Assembly (NCBI RefSeq): GCF_963082655.1
Contig: NC_081555.1
Location: 26,594,776-26,658,775, forward strand
Length of the DNA: 64,000 nt
Source of the DNA: Stomoxys calcitrans
Lineage: Eukaryota; Arthropoda; Insecta; Diptera; Muscidae
Direction of reading: 5' to 3'
The notes below the pieces were generated by a model, which saw only the letters and a program-made list of their open reading frames with translations, was not told the origin of the DNA and did not search any database. How positions within the stretch are numbered: the first letter of the stretch is position 1; each line of letters opens with the position of its first letter. Positions 46,447 to 57,221 of this stretch are shown one piece after another. The position numbers and the translations under genes are program-made.

Positions 46447-49400
46447 TTCTGGGCAGGATTATGACCAATGGTCCTGGAGGACATCTAAGAATTCTACAAG
46501 GTACTACCATACATCGTTGGAAAGGTCACGATAGGAGCTTTCCAAAACATGTCCTTATTCGAAAATCGAGCAGTTGGTTTTTTCAAATTCCTGTCTTTTT
46601 TTAAGAATTTCTCGAAAAAAAATCTGGACAGGATTATGGCCAACGCTCCTGAAGGACATCTAAGAATTCTACAAGGTACTACCATACATCGTTGGAAAGG
46701 TGACGATGTGTGCTTTCCAAAACATGTCTTTATTCGAAAATCGAGCAGTTGGTTTTTTCAAATTCCTGTCTTTTTTAAAAAAATTTTCAAAAAAATTCTG
46801 GAAAGGATTATGGCCAACGCTCCTGGAGGACATCTAAGAATTCTACAAGGTACTACCATACATCGTTGGAAAGGTGACGATGTGTGCTTTCCAAAACATG
46901 TCTTTATTCGAAAATCGAGCAGTTGGTTTTTTCAAATTCCTGTCTTTTTTAAAAAAATTCTGGAAAAAAATCGGGACAGGATAATGTCCAATGCTCCTGG
47001 AGGACATCTAAGAATTCTACAAGGTACTACCATACATCGTTGGAAAGGTGACGATGTGTGCTTTCCAAAACATGTCTTTATTCAAAAATCGAGCAGTTGG
47101 TTTTTTCAAATTCCTGTCTTTTTTAAAAAAATTCTCAAAAAAAAATCTGGACAGGATAATGGCCAATGCTCCTGGAGGATATCTAAGAATTCTACAAGGT
47201 ACTACCATACATCGTTGGAAAGGTGACGATGTGTGCTTTTCAAAACATGCCCTTATTCGAAAATCGAGCAGTTGGTTTTTTCAAATTCCTGTCTTTTTTA
47301 AAAAAATTCTCAAAAAAATTCTTGAAAGGATTATGGCCAACGCTCCTGGAGGACATCTAAGAATTCTACAAGGTACTACCATACATCGTTGGAAAGGTGA
47401 CGATGTGTGCTTTCCAAAACATGTCTTTATTCGAAAATCGAGCAGTTGGTTTTTTCAAATTCCTGTCTTTTTTAAAAAAATTTTCAAAAAAATTCTGGAA
47501 AGGATTATGGCCAACGCTCCTGGAGGATATCTAAGAATTCTACAAGGTACTACCATACATCGTTGGAAAGGTGACGATGTGTGCTTTTCAAAACATGCCC
47601 TTATTCGAAAATCGAGCAGTTGGTTTTTTCAAATTCCTGTCTTTTTTAAAAAAATTTTCAAAAAAATTCTGGAAAGGATTATGGCCAACGCTCCTGGAGG
47701 ACATCTAAGAATTCTACAAGGTACTACCATACATCGTTGGAAAGGTGACGATGTGTGCTTTCCAAAACATGTCCTTATTCGAAAATCGAGCAGTTGGTTT
47801 TTTCAAATTCCTGTCTTTTTTAAAAAAATTCTGGAAAAAAAATCGGGACAGGATAATGTCCAATGCTCCTGGAGGACATCTAAGAATTCTACAAGGTACT
47901 ACCATACATCGTTGGAAAGGTGACGATGTATGCTTTTCAAAACATGCCCTTATTCGAAAATCGAGCAGTTGGTTTTTTCAAATTCCTGTCTTTTTTAAAA
48001 AAATTCTCAAAAAAATTCTTGAAAGGATTATGGCCAACGCTCCTGGAGGACATCTAAGAATTCTACAAGGTACTACCATACATCGTTGGAAAGGTGACGA
48101 TGTGTGCTTTTCAAAACATGCCCTTATTCGAAAATCGAGCAGTTGGTTTTTTCAAATTCCTGTCTTTTTTAAAAAAATTTTCAAAAAAATTCTGGAAAGG
48201 ATTATGGCCAACGCTCCTGGAGGACATCTAAGAATTCTACAAGGTACTACCATACATCGTTGGAAAGGTGACGATGTGTGCTTTCCAAAACATGTCCTTA
48301 TTCGAAAATCGAGCAGTTGGTTTTTTCAAATTCCTGTCTTTTTTAAAAAAATTTTCAAAAAAATTCTGGAAAGGATTATGGCCAACGCTCCTGGAGGACA
48401 TCTAAGAATTCTACAAGGTACTACCATACATCGTTGGAAAGGTGACGATGTGTGCTTTCCAAAACATGCCCTTATTCGAAAATCGAGCAGTTGGTTTTTT
48501 CAAATTCCTGTCTTTTTTAAAAAAATTCTCAAAAAAAAATCTGGACAGGATAATGGCCAATGCTCCTGGAGGACATCTAAGAATTCTACAAGGTACTACC
48601 ATACATCGTTGGAAAGGTGACGATGTGTGCTTTTCAAAACATGCCCTTATTCGAAAATCGAGCAGTTGGTTTTTTCAAATTCCTGTCTTTTTTAAAAAAA
48701 TTCTCAAAAAAAAATCTGGACAGGATAATGGCCAATGCTCCTGGAGGACATCTAAGAATTCTACAAGGTACTACCATACATCGTTGGAAAGGTGACGATG
48801 TGTGCTTTCCAAAACATGCCCTTATTCGAAAATCGAGCAGTTGGTTTTTTCAAATTCCTGTCTTTTTTAAAAAAATTCTCAAAAAAAATCTGGACAGGAT
48901 AATGGCCAATGCTCCTGGAGGACATCTAAGAATTCTACAAGGTACTACCATACATCGTTGGAAAGGTGACGATGTGTGCTTTTCAAAACATGCCCTTATT
49001 CGAAAATCGAGCAGTTGGTTTTTTCAAATTCCTGTCTTTTTTAAAAAAATTCTTGAAAGGATTATGGCCAACGCTCCTGGAGGACATCTAAGAATTCTAC
49101 AAGGTACTACCATACATCGTTGGAAAGGTGACGATGTGTGCTTTTCAAAACATGCCCTTATTCGAAAATCGAGCAGTTGGTTTTTTCAAATTCCTGTCTT
49201 TTTTAAAAAAATTCTCAAAAAAAAATCTCGACAGGATAATGGCCAATGCTCCTGGAGGATATCTAAGAATTCTACAAGGTACTACCATACATCGTTGGAA
49301 AGGTGACGATGTATGCTTTTCAAAACATGCCCTTATTCGAAAATCGAGCAGTTGGTTTTTTCAAATTCCTGTCTTTTTTAAAAAAATTCTCAAAAAAATT

Positions 49401-51145
49401 CTTGAAAGGATTATGGCCAACGCTCCTGGAGGACATCTAAGAATTCTACAAGGTACTACCATACATCGTTGGAAAGGTGACGATGTGTGCTTTTCAAAAC
49501 ATGCCCTTATTCGAAAATCGAGCAGTTGGTTTTTTCAAATTCCTGTCTTTTTTAAAAAAATTCTCAAAAAAATTCTTGAAAGGATAATGGCCAATGCTCC
49601 TGGAGGACATCTAAGAATTCTACAAGGTACTACCATACATCGTTGGAAAGGTGACGATGTGTGCTTTCCAAAACATGTCTTTATTCGAAAATCGAGCAGT
49701 TGGTTTTTTCAAATTCCTGTCTTTTTTAAAAAAATTTTCAAAAAAAATTCTGGAAAGGATTATGGCCAACGCTCCTGGAGGACATCTAAGAATTCTACAA
49801 GGTACTACCATACATCGTTGGAAAGGTGACGATGTGTGCTTTTCAAAACATGTCTTTATTCGAAAATCGAGCAGTTGGTTTTTTCAAATTCCTGTCTTTT
49901 TTAAAAAAATTCTGGAAAAAAATCGGGACAGGATAATGTCCAATGCTCCTGGAGGACATCTAAGAATTCTACAAGGTACTACCATACATCGTTGGAAAGG
50001 TGACGATGTGTGCTTTCCAAAACATGTCTTTATTCGAAAATCGAGCAGTTGGTTTTTTCAAATTCCTGTCTTTTTTAAAAAAATTCTCAAAAAAATTCTT
50101 GAAAGGATTATGGCCAACGCTCCTGGAGGACATCTAAGAATTCTACAAGGTACTACCATACATCGTTGGAAAGGTGACGATGTGTGCTTTTCAAAACATG
50201 TCTTTATTCGAAAATCGAGCAGTTGGTTTTTTCAAATTCCTGTCTTTTTTAAAAAAATTCTCAAAAAAATTCTTGAAAGGATAATGGCCAATGCTCCTGG
50301 AGGACATCTAAGAATTCTATAAGGTACTACCATACATCGTTGGAAAGGTGACGATGTGTGCTTTCCAAAACATGTCTTTATTCGAAAATCGAGCAGTTGG
50401 TTTTTTCAAATTCCTGTCTTTTTTAAAAAAATTTTCAAAAAAAATTCTGGAAAGGATTATGGCCAACGCTCCTGGAGGACATCTAAGAATTCTACAAGGT
50501 ACTACCATACATCGTTGGAAAGGTGACGATGTGTGCTTTTCAAAACATGTCTTTATTCGAAAATCGAGCAGTTGGTTTTTTCAAATTCCTGTCTTTTTTA
50601 AAAAAATTCTGGAAAAAAATCGGGACAGGATAATGTCCAATGCTCCTGGAGGACATCTAAGAATTCTACAAGGTACTACCATACATCGTTGGAAAGGTGA
50701 CGATGTGTGCTTTCCAAAACATGTCTTTATTCGAAAATCGAGCAGTTGGTTTTTTCAAATTCCTGTCTTTTTTAAAAAAATTCTCAAAAAAATTCTTGAA
50801 AGGATTATGGCCAACGCTCCTGGAGGACATCTAAGAATTCTACAAGGTACTACCATACATCGTTGGAAAGGTGACGATGTGTGCTTTTCAAAACATGTCT
50901 TTATTCGAAAATCGAGCAGTTGGTTTTTTCAAATTCCTGTCTTTTTTAAAAAAATTCTCAAAAAAATTCTTGAAAGGATTATGGCCAACGCTCCTGGAGG
51001 ACATCTAAGAATTCTACAAGGTACTACCATACATCGTTGGAAAGGTGACGATGTGTGCTTTCCAAAACATGTCTCCATTCGAAAATCGAACAGTTGGTTT
51101 TTTCATATTCCTGCCCTTTTTGAAAATGTATCGAAAAAAAATTTG
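46447..51145 (+). repeat. Left arm: ~27 tandem 174/175-bp units
   Basis: The phrase ACATCGTTGGAAAGGTGACG recurs 27 times (from 46,511 to 51,031) at 174- or 175-bp spacing; one unit near 49,041 is 12 bp shorter. Units differ at few sites, for example ATTCTTGAAAGGATTATG versus AATCTGGACAGGATAATG versus AATCGGGACAGGATAATG. Because 174 = 3 x 58, one frame stays open for many units (58-residue repeat with HRWKGDDVCFPKH and IMANAPGGHLRILQG); each 175-bp unit shifts it. The long ORFs on the plus strand, and 63-codon ORFs on the minus strand, are most simply products of the repeat. The outermost unit is the most diverged. Confidence 0.93.
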
Positions 51146-51431
51146 TTTGAGAGAGAATGTGGTTGTCTAGCCGTTCTGTTGTGTACTCTATGTCGCTCTT
51201 TTCAGTTACAAACATTGAATGTTAGAGCTTTCTGTAAAAATGTTAATTACATATAATCATATACATGGGAATGTATACTTTTCAACTCTATAAAATAATT
51301 CATAAGTTTTCCCATAGAGGTCGCTTGTGTTATTAGCGTACTCGCATATAGCGTCTGCGCTGTTTACTTTTTCCACTTCTGTTCCAAGCTTTTTTGAACA
51401 TAGTATGAGGTGTCTATACTTTACTTTATCT
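51146..51431 (+). repeat. Left arm, unique inner segment
   Basis: Non-tandem sequence from GAGAGAGAATGTGGTTG to CTTTACTTTATCT, repeated as its complement at 62,415-62,700. The repeat-frame ORF runs into it and stops at 51,256. Identity is high, with small differences near the inner edge (ATACTT versus ATATAT). Confidence 0.85.
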
Positions 51432-51436
51432 ATGCC

Positions 51437-52101
51437 AGGCATGGACACATATTTTTGGCTCTGTTCGTGAGTACAATTGTTTTGCTCTACACGCGAAATA
51501 AAATTACAATGACAAAATGGTTCGAAAATAGTTATTTTTTTACAATTAATTTCAAATGATTTTTTTTTTTTTTGGGTTGAACTTGTGGCTTTAATGATGA
51601 GAGCCTTTCTATTGATAGATACTTATTGAGCAAATGTTTCATTACAATTTGAACATGACTGTGTTTGCTTCCAAATTAAGCATCTCCAAAAGATGTCTGG
51701 TAAGGAACAAATTGAGTTTTCATTCATTCGTCGTTATTTGTGTTTATGTTGCCTGATCAGTAATTAATAATGTACGTAGTTTGTTTCTATTTCAACGTGT
51801 ATAAAGAGAGCTAGTATCCACCAAACAAGAATAAGCTGCTAAGTGCAAATGCTCAAAAGAGTTCCTTTCCCCATGCCTGCTCTAAGCCAGCGAGGGCCAA
51901 ATCGGTACCCTGTGATTTTTCTCTCAGCAGAGAAGTTTTTTTTTGTTACGAGCGAGCTCTCTTTCCACAAGCAGAAAATAAAACAAACCACGAACATTCG
52001 GTGAATAATATTGTAGGTTAGGCAATTTGCAATTTTATTTCGCATGTAGACAAAACAATTGTACTCACGCAAACATAGCCAAATAATTGGGCCCACCGCT
52101 G
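51437..52101. repeat. Nested inverted-repeat element (MITE-like)
   Basis: Left arm GTGAGTACAATTGTTTTG (with flanking GCGAAATAAAATTACAA) at about 51,466-51,512 is inverted at about 52,023-52,076. The outer bases, CAGGCATGGACAC at the left and CAGCGGTGGGCCC as the complement of the right end, are weakly alike and hAT-like. No clear 8-bp target duplication is seen. A further forward copy of the same tip starts at 52,115 and a fragment lies near 55,465-55,545. Confidence 0.5.
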
Positions 52102-52539
52102 TCATAGTCTATAACAGGCATTGGCACTGCTTTTTGACTATTTGTGCGTGAGTACAATTGTTCATTCAGAGTTTGAAATAATTCTCTAACTGTAGTAGAT
52201 GCAATGTAAGCAAGACCATTGGTCGTGAGTGAGAGTGCAAAATTACTCTCTGTTTGCTAAATGTTAATTGGTTATCGTTCCTCAAATGCTTCTTCTCGCC
52301 AGCCGGCAATCAAAACAACTCTTTCTCTCTCTCTCTCTCTCTGATCTGTCAGTGCAGAACATGGGGAAATGTTGGAGCGTAGCAAATTTCTCTTGCAGCG
52401 TTCCAATTGCAAAAGCTGCACCATTAGCTTCTTTGAACTGCGACATGCGTTAATCCTGCGCAACGTAGGTGTTGTTACAAAAAACAAAAAAAGAAATGGA
52501 ATCATTCTAATGAAAGCATTTGTTAAGTGAGGTTTCATT

Positions 52540-52860
52540 ATGGAGCAAAACAAAAAAACACTTTTCCGCCTTAGTGCGAAACTATTTTATATGGACTTAA
52601 AAGAGAAAAAAAACGTTTCTATAAAAGATTTTTTAAATATTGAAAAAAGTGTTTTATACGAAGACTTTATTAAAAAAATTAATAACTTTCATTATATTAA
52701 AACTCTACACAATTTTGTCGGAAATAGACAAATGAAATTGAAGCTGTATGGATTGTTTAAATATACCGTATGTATTGTAATAATCATCTGGACAAAATGT
52801 CTTACACAATTTTATTTGGTTGTGAAGAAAAATGAAAAAGTGGGTGGTCTCATGTTATAA
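52540..52860 (+). CDS. Hypothetical 106-aa protein, copy 1
   Basis: I do not recognise this protein. It starts MEQNKKTLFRLSAK and ends KKNEKVGGLML. It is lysine-rich, with a hydrophobic stretch (YTVCIVIIIW, about residues 75-84) that could be a single membrane segment or a buried helix. No catalytic motif is visible. It lies between the left arm and the transposase, on the same strand. An identical peptide is encoded 1,338 bp downstream. Retention of an intact frame in both copies is weak evidence of coding function, because the duplication is recent. It may instead be a remnant of an older, longer ORF; no intron signals were identified. Confidence that it is a real gene is low to moderate. 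Confidence 0.4.
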   Translation: MEQNKKTLFRLSAKLFYMDLKEKKNVSIKDFLNIEKSVLYEDFIKKINNFHYIKTLHNFVGNRQMKLKLYGLFKYTVCIVIIIWTKCLTQFYLVVKKNEKVGGLML

Positions 52861-53877
52861 TCTAACAAAAGGTCGATAAATAGTTTGATGATTTGAAGAG
52901 GAGAATGTCCAGGATTAGATGCAATGGTTTTGCTTTGCCCACCACCGCAGAGTAGAATAAAATCGAAAAAATAGTAAAAAATCTACCGTTCATTAAAGTT
53001 TAAAGATATCTCACTGAAATTTTTAATGGTTACAGGTAAGATGTTAGCGAGATCATGTGCAAAATTTCAAGGCCCTAGGTGGTCATCCCCCCTTAAGTTG
53101 GTAGATTAGGCTTGGTTTTTGGACCAATTTTAAAAATTTTTTGCTGGATAGTGGTCAAAATTCCCTATAAAAAAGTCCCCTTGAGGTCTACAATAGAAGT
53201 TTAGTTACTGGACTATGGAAAGCCTAAGGAAAAATTTAAAGTTAAAGCAAAAAAATACAAAAAAAAAAAAAAAAACAAAATGCGGACAGTTAAGCAATTG
53301 AAATCGATTCATGTTGCTTTGCTAGTGTGTAATAGCTTAAACTGCGTGCTTAGGAATTTAAGTAAAGTTATTCTGATTTTTTGGTTGCTTTTGCTGTTAC
53401 GTTGCTTGTTTCTTTTTCGTAGTCATAGGTAACAGCGTGCCATCCTCCACAAGATTATTATGAGCATTTATTTTTGTGGTGGCATGCTGCTGTTCTCTGG
53501 CACACACATACGTTTCACATAATTTTTCTACGCCGCTTTCTCGCGCGCAGTGAGAGTGCTAAATTACTCTCTGTCTGCTAAATGTTTATTGGTTATCGTT
53601 CGACAATGCTCAATCAATCAAAACAACTCTTTCTCTCTCTCTCTCTCTCTCTCTCTGATCTGTCAGTGCAGAACATGGAGAAATGTTGGAGCGTAGCAAA
53701 TTTCTTTTTCAGCGCTCCAATTGCAAAAGCTGCTACACGGATGGTACAGTTTATTCATCGAAATGAAGCACCATTAGATTCTTTGAACTGCAACATGCGT
53801 TATTCCTGTGCAACGTAGGTGTTGTTACAAAAAATAGAATCATTGTAGTGAAAGCATTTGTCAAGTGAGGTTTCATT

Positions 53878-54198
53878 ATGGAGCAAAACAAAAAAACACT
53901 TTTCCGCCTTAGTGCGAAACTATTTTATATGGATTTAAAAGAGAAAAAAAACGTTTCTATAAAAGATTTTTTAAATATTGAAAAAAGTGTTTTATACGAA
54001 GACTTTATTAAAAAAATTAATAACTTTCATTATATTAAAACTCTACACAATTTTGTCGGAAATAGACAAATGAAATTGAAGCTGTATGGATTGTTTAAAT
54101 ATACCGTATGTATTGTAATAATCATCTGGACAAAATGTCTTACACAATTTTATTTGGTTGTGAAGAAAAATGAAAAAGTGGGTGGTCTCATGTTATAA
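53878..54198 (+). CDS. Hypothetical 106-aa protein, copy 2
   Basis: The peptide is identical to that at 52,540-52,860. The one nucleotide difference I found (GAC to GAT for the Asp in YMDLKEKK) is silent. The upstream flank differs more: it includes an extra ACACGGATGGTACAGTTTATTC stretch absent from copy 1. Function is unknown. A single silent change fits either very recent duplication, gene conversion, or purifying selection, and cannot separate them. Confidence 0.4.
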   Translation: MEQNKKTLFRLSAKLFYMDLKEKKNVSIKDFLNIEKSVLYEDFIKKINNFHYIKTLHNFVGNRQMKLKLYGLFKYTVCIVIIIWTKCLTQFYLVVKKNEKVGGLML

Positions 54199-55009
54199 TC
54201 TAACAAAAGGTCGATAAATAGTTTGATGATTTGAAGAGGAGAATGTCCAGGATTAGATGCAATGGTTTTGCTTTGCCCACCACCGCAGAGTAGAATAAAA
54301 TCGAAAAAATAGTAAAAAATCTACCGTTCATTAAAGTTTAAAGATATCTCACTGAAATTTTTAATGGTTACAGGTAAGATGTTAGCGAGATCATGTGCAA
54401 AATTTCAAGGCCCTAGGTGGTCATCCCCCCTTAAGTTGGTAGATTAGGCTTGGTTTTTGGACCAATTTTAAAAATTTTTTGCTGGATAGTGGTCAAAATT
54501 CCCTATAAAAAAGTCCCCTTGAGGTCTACAATAGAAGTTTAGTTACTGGACTATGGAAAGCCTAAGGAAAAATTTAAAGTTAAAGCAAAAAAATACAAAA
54601 AAAAAAAAAAAAACAAAATGCTGACAGTTAAGCAATTGAAATCGATTCATGTTGCTTTGCTAGTGTGTAATAGCTTAAACTGCGTGCTTAGGAATTTAAG
54701 TAAAGTTATTCTGATTTTTTGGTTGCTTTTGCTGTTACGTTGCTTGTTTCTTTTTCGCAGTCAGAGCTAAAAGCGAGCCATTCTCTTCATGTTTATTGGC
54801 ATTTATTTTTGTGGTTGCATGCTGCTGTTCTCTAGCACACACATATGTTTCACTTTATTTTTCTATGCCGCTTGAATATGTTGTGTGTACGTGTAACAGA
54901 TGCCCGCAGCATAAGAAATAATGTGGAAATGCGTGCGTGTGTGCGCCCATAACAATGAAGCTATGGCTTTGACACCAACATTACGCACATTGCGTGATCT
55001 CTCAGAAGC

Positions 55010-55240
55010 AAAGAGACAGAGTAAAATTACTTTCTGGATGCAGCGAGAGCAATGTTCTCAAAATTGCTTTCTCTGCTTAATGTTTATTGGTTCTTTCGAC
55101 GATTGCTTCTTCTCGTCTGCCAACAATTTAAACATTTCTCTCTCTATCTGAGCTGTCAGCGCAGAAAATGGAATGTACGTGCAATACAATTGCTAGAGCT
55201 TTTTATGTACAGTTTATTCAAGCAAAAAAGCATCTTTTTG
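55010..55240 (+). repeat. Third, partial copy of the duplicated unit
   Basis: AAAATTACTTTCTGGATGC, TGCTTAATGTTTATTGGTTC, TTCTTCTCGTCTGCCAAC and TCTCTATCTGAGCTGTCAGC parallel 52,235-52,365. It breaks off before the 106-codon ORF and runs into a LINE-A tail. Confidence 0.6.
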
Positions 55241-55317
55241 TGCTTTTTTGACCTGGGACGTTTGTCGAGTGCCTTAAATTATTTAGCAGACATTTTGAAA
55301 AGTTATTATTTATTACC

Positions 55318-55460
55318 CGCCTTTCGTGGCTAACAGACACCGGTACTTAAGTGACGCCACAATACCAGACTTAGAGGAGCGTGTTATGGAAAGTAATTAG
55401 GGATTTTGTTAGTAGAACAGAATTCCTGAATTAGATTTTCTTTTCCGAGTTTACTTTTAA
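55318..55460 (+). pseudogene. LINE-A 3' tail inside the transposon
   Basis: CGCCTTTCGTGGCTAACAGA, ACCGGTACTTAAGTGACGCC and ACAATACCAGAC match the stop-proximal LINE-A sequence at 32,295-32,440 (CTTTCGCGTCTAACAGATAC...). It is about 140 bp, 5'-truncated, with no coding ability. Confidence 0.65.
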
Positions 55461-55789
55461 GTATTTAGAGAAACGGTGGTCACAGTTTTTTAGAAATGTA
55501 TGCGTGAGTAAAATTATTTTGTTTGCACGCAAAACACAAGAAAGGATAAGCCGGTCAAAATGACCGGTAAAAGATAATTTAAATCAAAAATTTTATAAAA
55601 ATTTTTTAACCAGTCCACCAATTTGAATGCTACAGCTCCTAAAACCAACAGATTATAAAATTAAGTAAAGTTAAACCAATATGTTAATGCTATAGACTCG
55701 GATTGACGAAGGGACTGTACCATGAAGATGTAAATGAACACAGGAGTGGAGTTGTACACAAAAACCCTAATAAGTGTGGCATATTGTGA

Positions 55790-55942
55790 GACGATAAAAC
55801 GTTGGCACAAAAGCAACATAATCGAAAAAAGTCAACTTTGGCTCAAATCTTGCACAACAGTAACACTGCTAACAACCAATTGCAATTGCTGCACGTAAAT
55901 AATCAATGTTATTGTTTTTGTCAGATTTTCTCAAAGGGGGAG
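55790..55942 (+). CDS. Candidate 5' exon of the transposase gene
   Basis: A frame open from 55,790 reads TLAQKQHNRKKSTLAQ and later NNQCYCFCQIFSKGE, and ends at a near-perfect donor, GAG|GTAAGTTTA, with GT at 55,943-55,944. Joined in phase to the acceptor at 56,324 (TGTATTCGTAG), the frame continues KGE|DSTCSSLKDITENAR. No in-frame ATG lies in this piece, so the true start is upstream or in another exon. A second frame, 55,734-55,898 (starting MNTGVELYTKTLISV), overlaps it and may hold the true N-terminus if there is an indel. The CxCxC cluster could be part of a small metal-binding knuckle, but that is only a guess. Confidence 0.5.
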
Positions 55943-56324
55943 GTAAGTTTATCTCAAAATTCCACTTAGAACAAATCGAATTTTGTTAAGACTTCAATCC
56001 TTTTCTTGAACCTTTGAAAATTATAAATCTCTCTCCATTCTGTTATTTGATATGTTATTACGATTTGCTATAAACTTTCTAAGTTGTGTTAAATTGTGTA
56101 TATCAATTAATTTTGTTTTCACACTTTTTGAATTAGCCTAGAATTGGGTAAAACTATTTAAAGTTATCCTCCGAAAATGTTGTTGATACAAAGCATATGA
56201 TTTAAGATTCGGTCAGGACGACCTTAACGCCACTTTAATTGTTATACTGCAGCCCTTTGAAAATTTTATATTTAACAACATATATATGCTAATAAGTTAT
56301 ACTTTACTATTTGTGTATTCGTAG
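55943..56324 (+). other. Predicted 382-bp intron of the transposase gene
   Basis: GTAAGT at the left edge, and TTTACTATTTGTGTATTCGTAG at the right edge with a pyrimidine-rich lead. It is AT-rich with stops in all frames I followed. Splicing keeps the downstream frame open. It is not verified by RNA. Confidence 0.5.
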
Positions 56325-57221
56325 GACTCAACTTGTTCAAGTCTTAAAGATATTACAGAAAATGCTAGAGAATACTGTGAAAAAAAGGGAATTCTGGAAC
56401 AATTTTCCACAATGTTATCGATTTTGGAAATTGAAAGCGACGACCCAGCTGATACTCAAGACCATAACAGATATTCGGTTCTGTCAGGGGACGACAGTTT
56501 TGAAAATACATACTTGAATTTGGACCAAGAAAATGACTACATTTTATTCCCAGAAAAGTGCACATGTTCAGGAAGAAGTTCTTTTCAAAATCAATCAATA
56601 AATATTGGTTGCACAAACCAAATGGATCTTCCAAGTAACAATGAATGTGTCTTGTCAGGAGAAAAACCTTTGGGTAGCGAAGAAATAGGAAATATTAATG
56701 AGAATGAAGATGTTGAAAATGACGCCAGAAAAACTACTTCAACACCCAAAACTTATTTGTTAAAAACAGTTAATTCAACAAATTCTTTTTATGAAAATAT
56801 TGACTTTTGCTCAACAAGAAACAAAAATATTTCGCATAATTGCACCATTAATGTTAGTAATGATTCCGATTCTCTTATAGAAGAATACAATGTATTAAGA
56901 AAAAAAATTTTAATTTCAAAATTGCCGACCAAACGACCCACAATTGTATCTCCAGAAGTTGAAGGTTTCAAACAAAGTGTATGTAAGTACAAGAAAATAG
57001 ATTGTGACATTAAATTCTCTAAAGAGGAAGAACTCTTTTTATTAAGAAGTAGAGAAAATCGAAAAATGTATTTAAATTTCATGCAAGATCTTCTCAGGAC
57101 CAAATTTGGAATTTTTAATAATGTCTGCCCAATAAATTTTAGTAGCCATAAATTCCACAAAAAAAAAAATAGTCCTTTATGCCAAATGTATGTATTATTT
57201 AAGTGGTTGCGGGGCGTATAA
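56325..57221 (+). CDS. Transposase, N-terminal part (ORF-A)
   Basis: The frame is open from the predicted acceptor: DSTCSSLKDITENAREYCEK, then KGILEQFSTM, with the first ATG at 56,412 giving 269 residues. Because coding sense extends upstream of that ATG, it is probably not the true start. The first half is acidic and Asn/Ser-rich (LEIESDDPADTQDHN, DENEDVENDAR-like), probably flexible. The second half is more basic (KILISKLPTKRPTIV, RENRKMYLNFMQDLL) and may touch DNA. The stop is at 57,219. ORF-B, in the +1 frame, is open from 57,136, so the two frames overlap by 86 bases around an A11 run (57,159-57,169). One protein made through a frameshift, or one ORF broken by a one-base indel, is the simplest reading. 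Confidence 0.72.
   Translation, partial: DSTCSSLKDITENAREYCEKKGILEQFSTMLSILEIESDDPADTQDHNRYSVLSGDDSFENTYLNLDQENDYILFPEKCTCSGRSSFQNQSINIGCTNQMDLPSNNECVLSGEKPLGSEEIGNINENEDVENDARKTTSTPKTYLLKTVNSTNSFYENIDFCSTRNKNISHNCTINVSNDSDSLIEEYNVLRKKILISKLPTKRPTIVSPEVEGFKQSVCKYKKIDCDIKFSKEEELFLLRSRENRKMYLNFMQDLLRTKFGIFNNVCPINFSSHKFHKKKNSPLCQMYVLFKWLRGV

Larger units (their letters stand above)
52231..54880 (+). repeat. 1.34-kb tandem duplication inside the transposon
   Basis: Unit 1 (about 52,231-53,545) and unit 2 (about 53,551-54,880) are offset by 1,338 bp over their central ~900 bp, which differ at only a few sites (for example GACTTA/GATTTA near 52,592/53,930 and GCGGAC/GCTGAC). The edges are much more diverged and carry indels. 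Both units contain a (TC)n tract, a 106-codon ORF and an A-rich run. A third, partial copy follows at about 55,010-55,240. Confidence 0.88.

Noticed and set aside
46447..51145. CRISPR-like array of direct repeats
   Set aside because: Units are 174/175 bp without short repeats alternating with unique spacers, there are no cas genes, and the setting is an animal genome. It is the arm of a foldback transposon.
46549..51256. Long ORFs in the tandem array as real protein genes
   Set aside because: The open frames follow from a 58-codon repeat unit, switch frame at every 175-bp unit, and are mirrored by ORFs on the other strand. No start signal or domain supports expression.
52268..52453. 61-codon ORF spanning the (TC)n tract
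   Set aside because: It is low-complexity Ser/Leu coding from the microsatellite, not kept in the second copy.
53030..53045. TTACAG|GTAAGA at 53,035 (and 54,373) as ratchet points
   Set aside because: They lack a pyrimidine tract and belong to the duplicated unit of the transposon.
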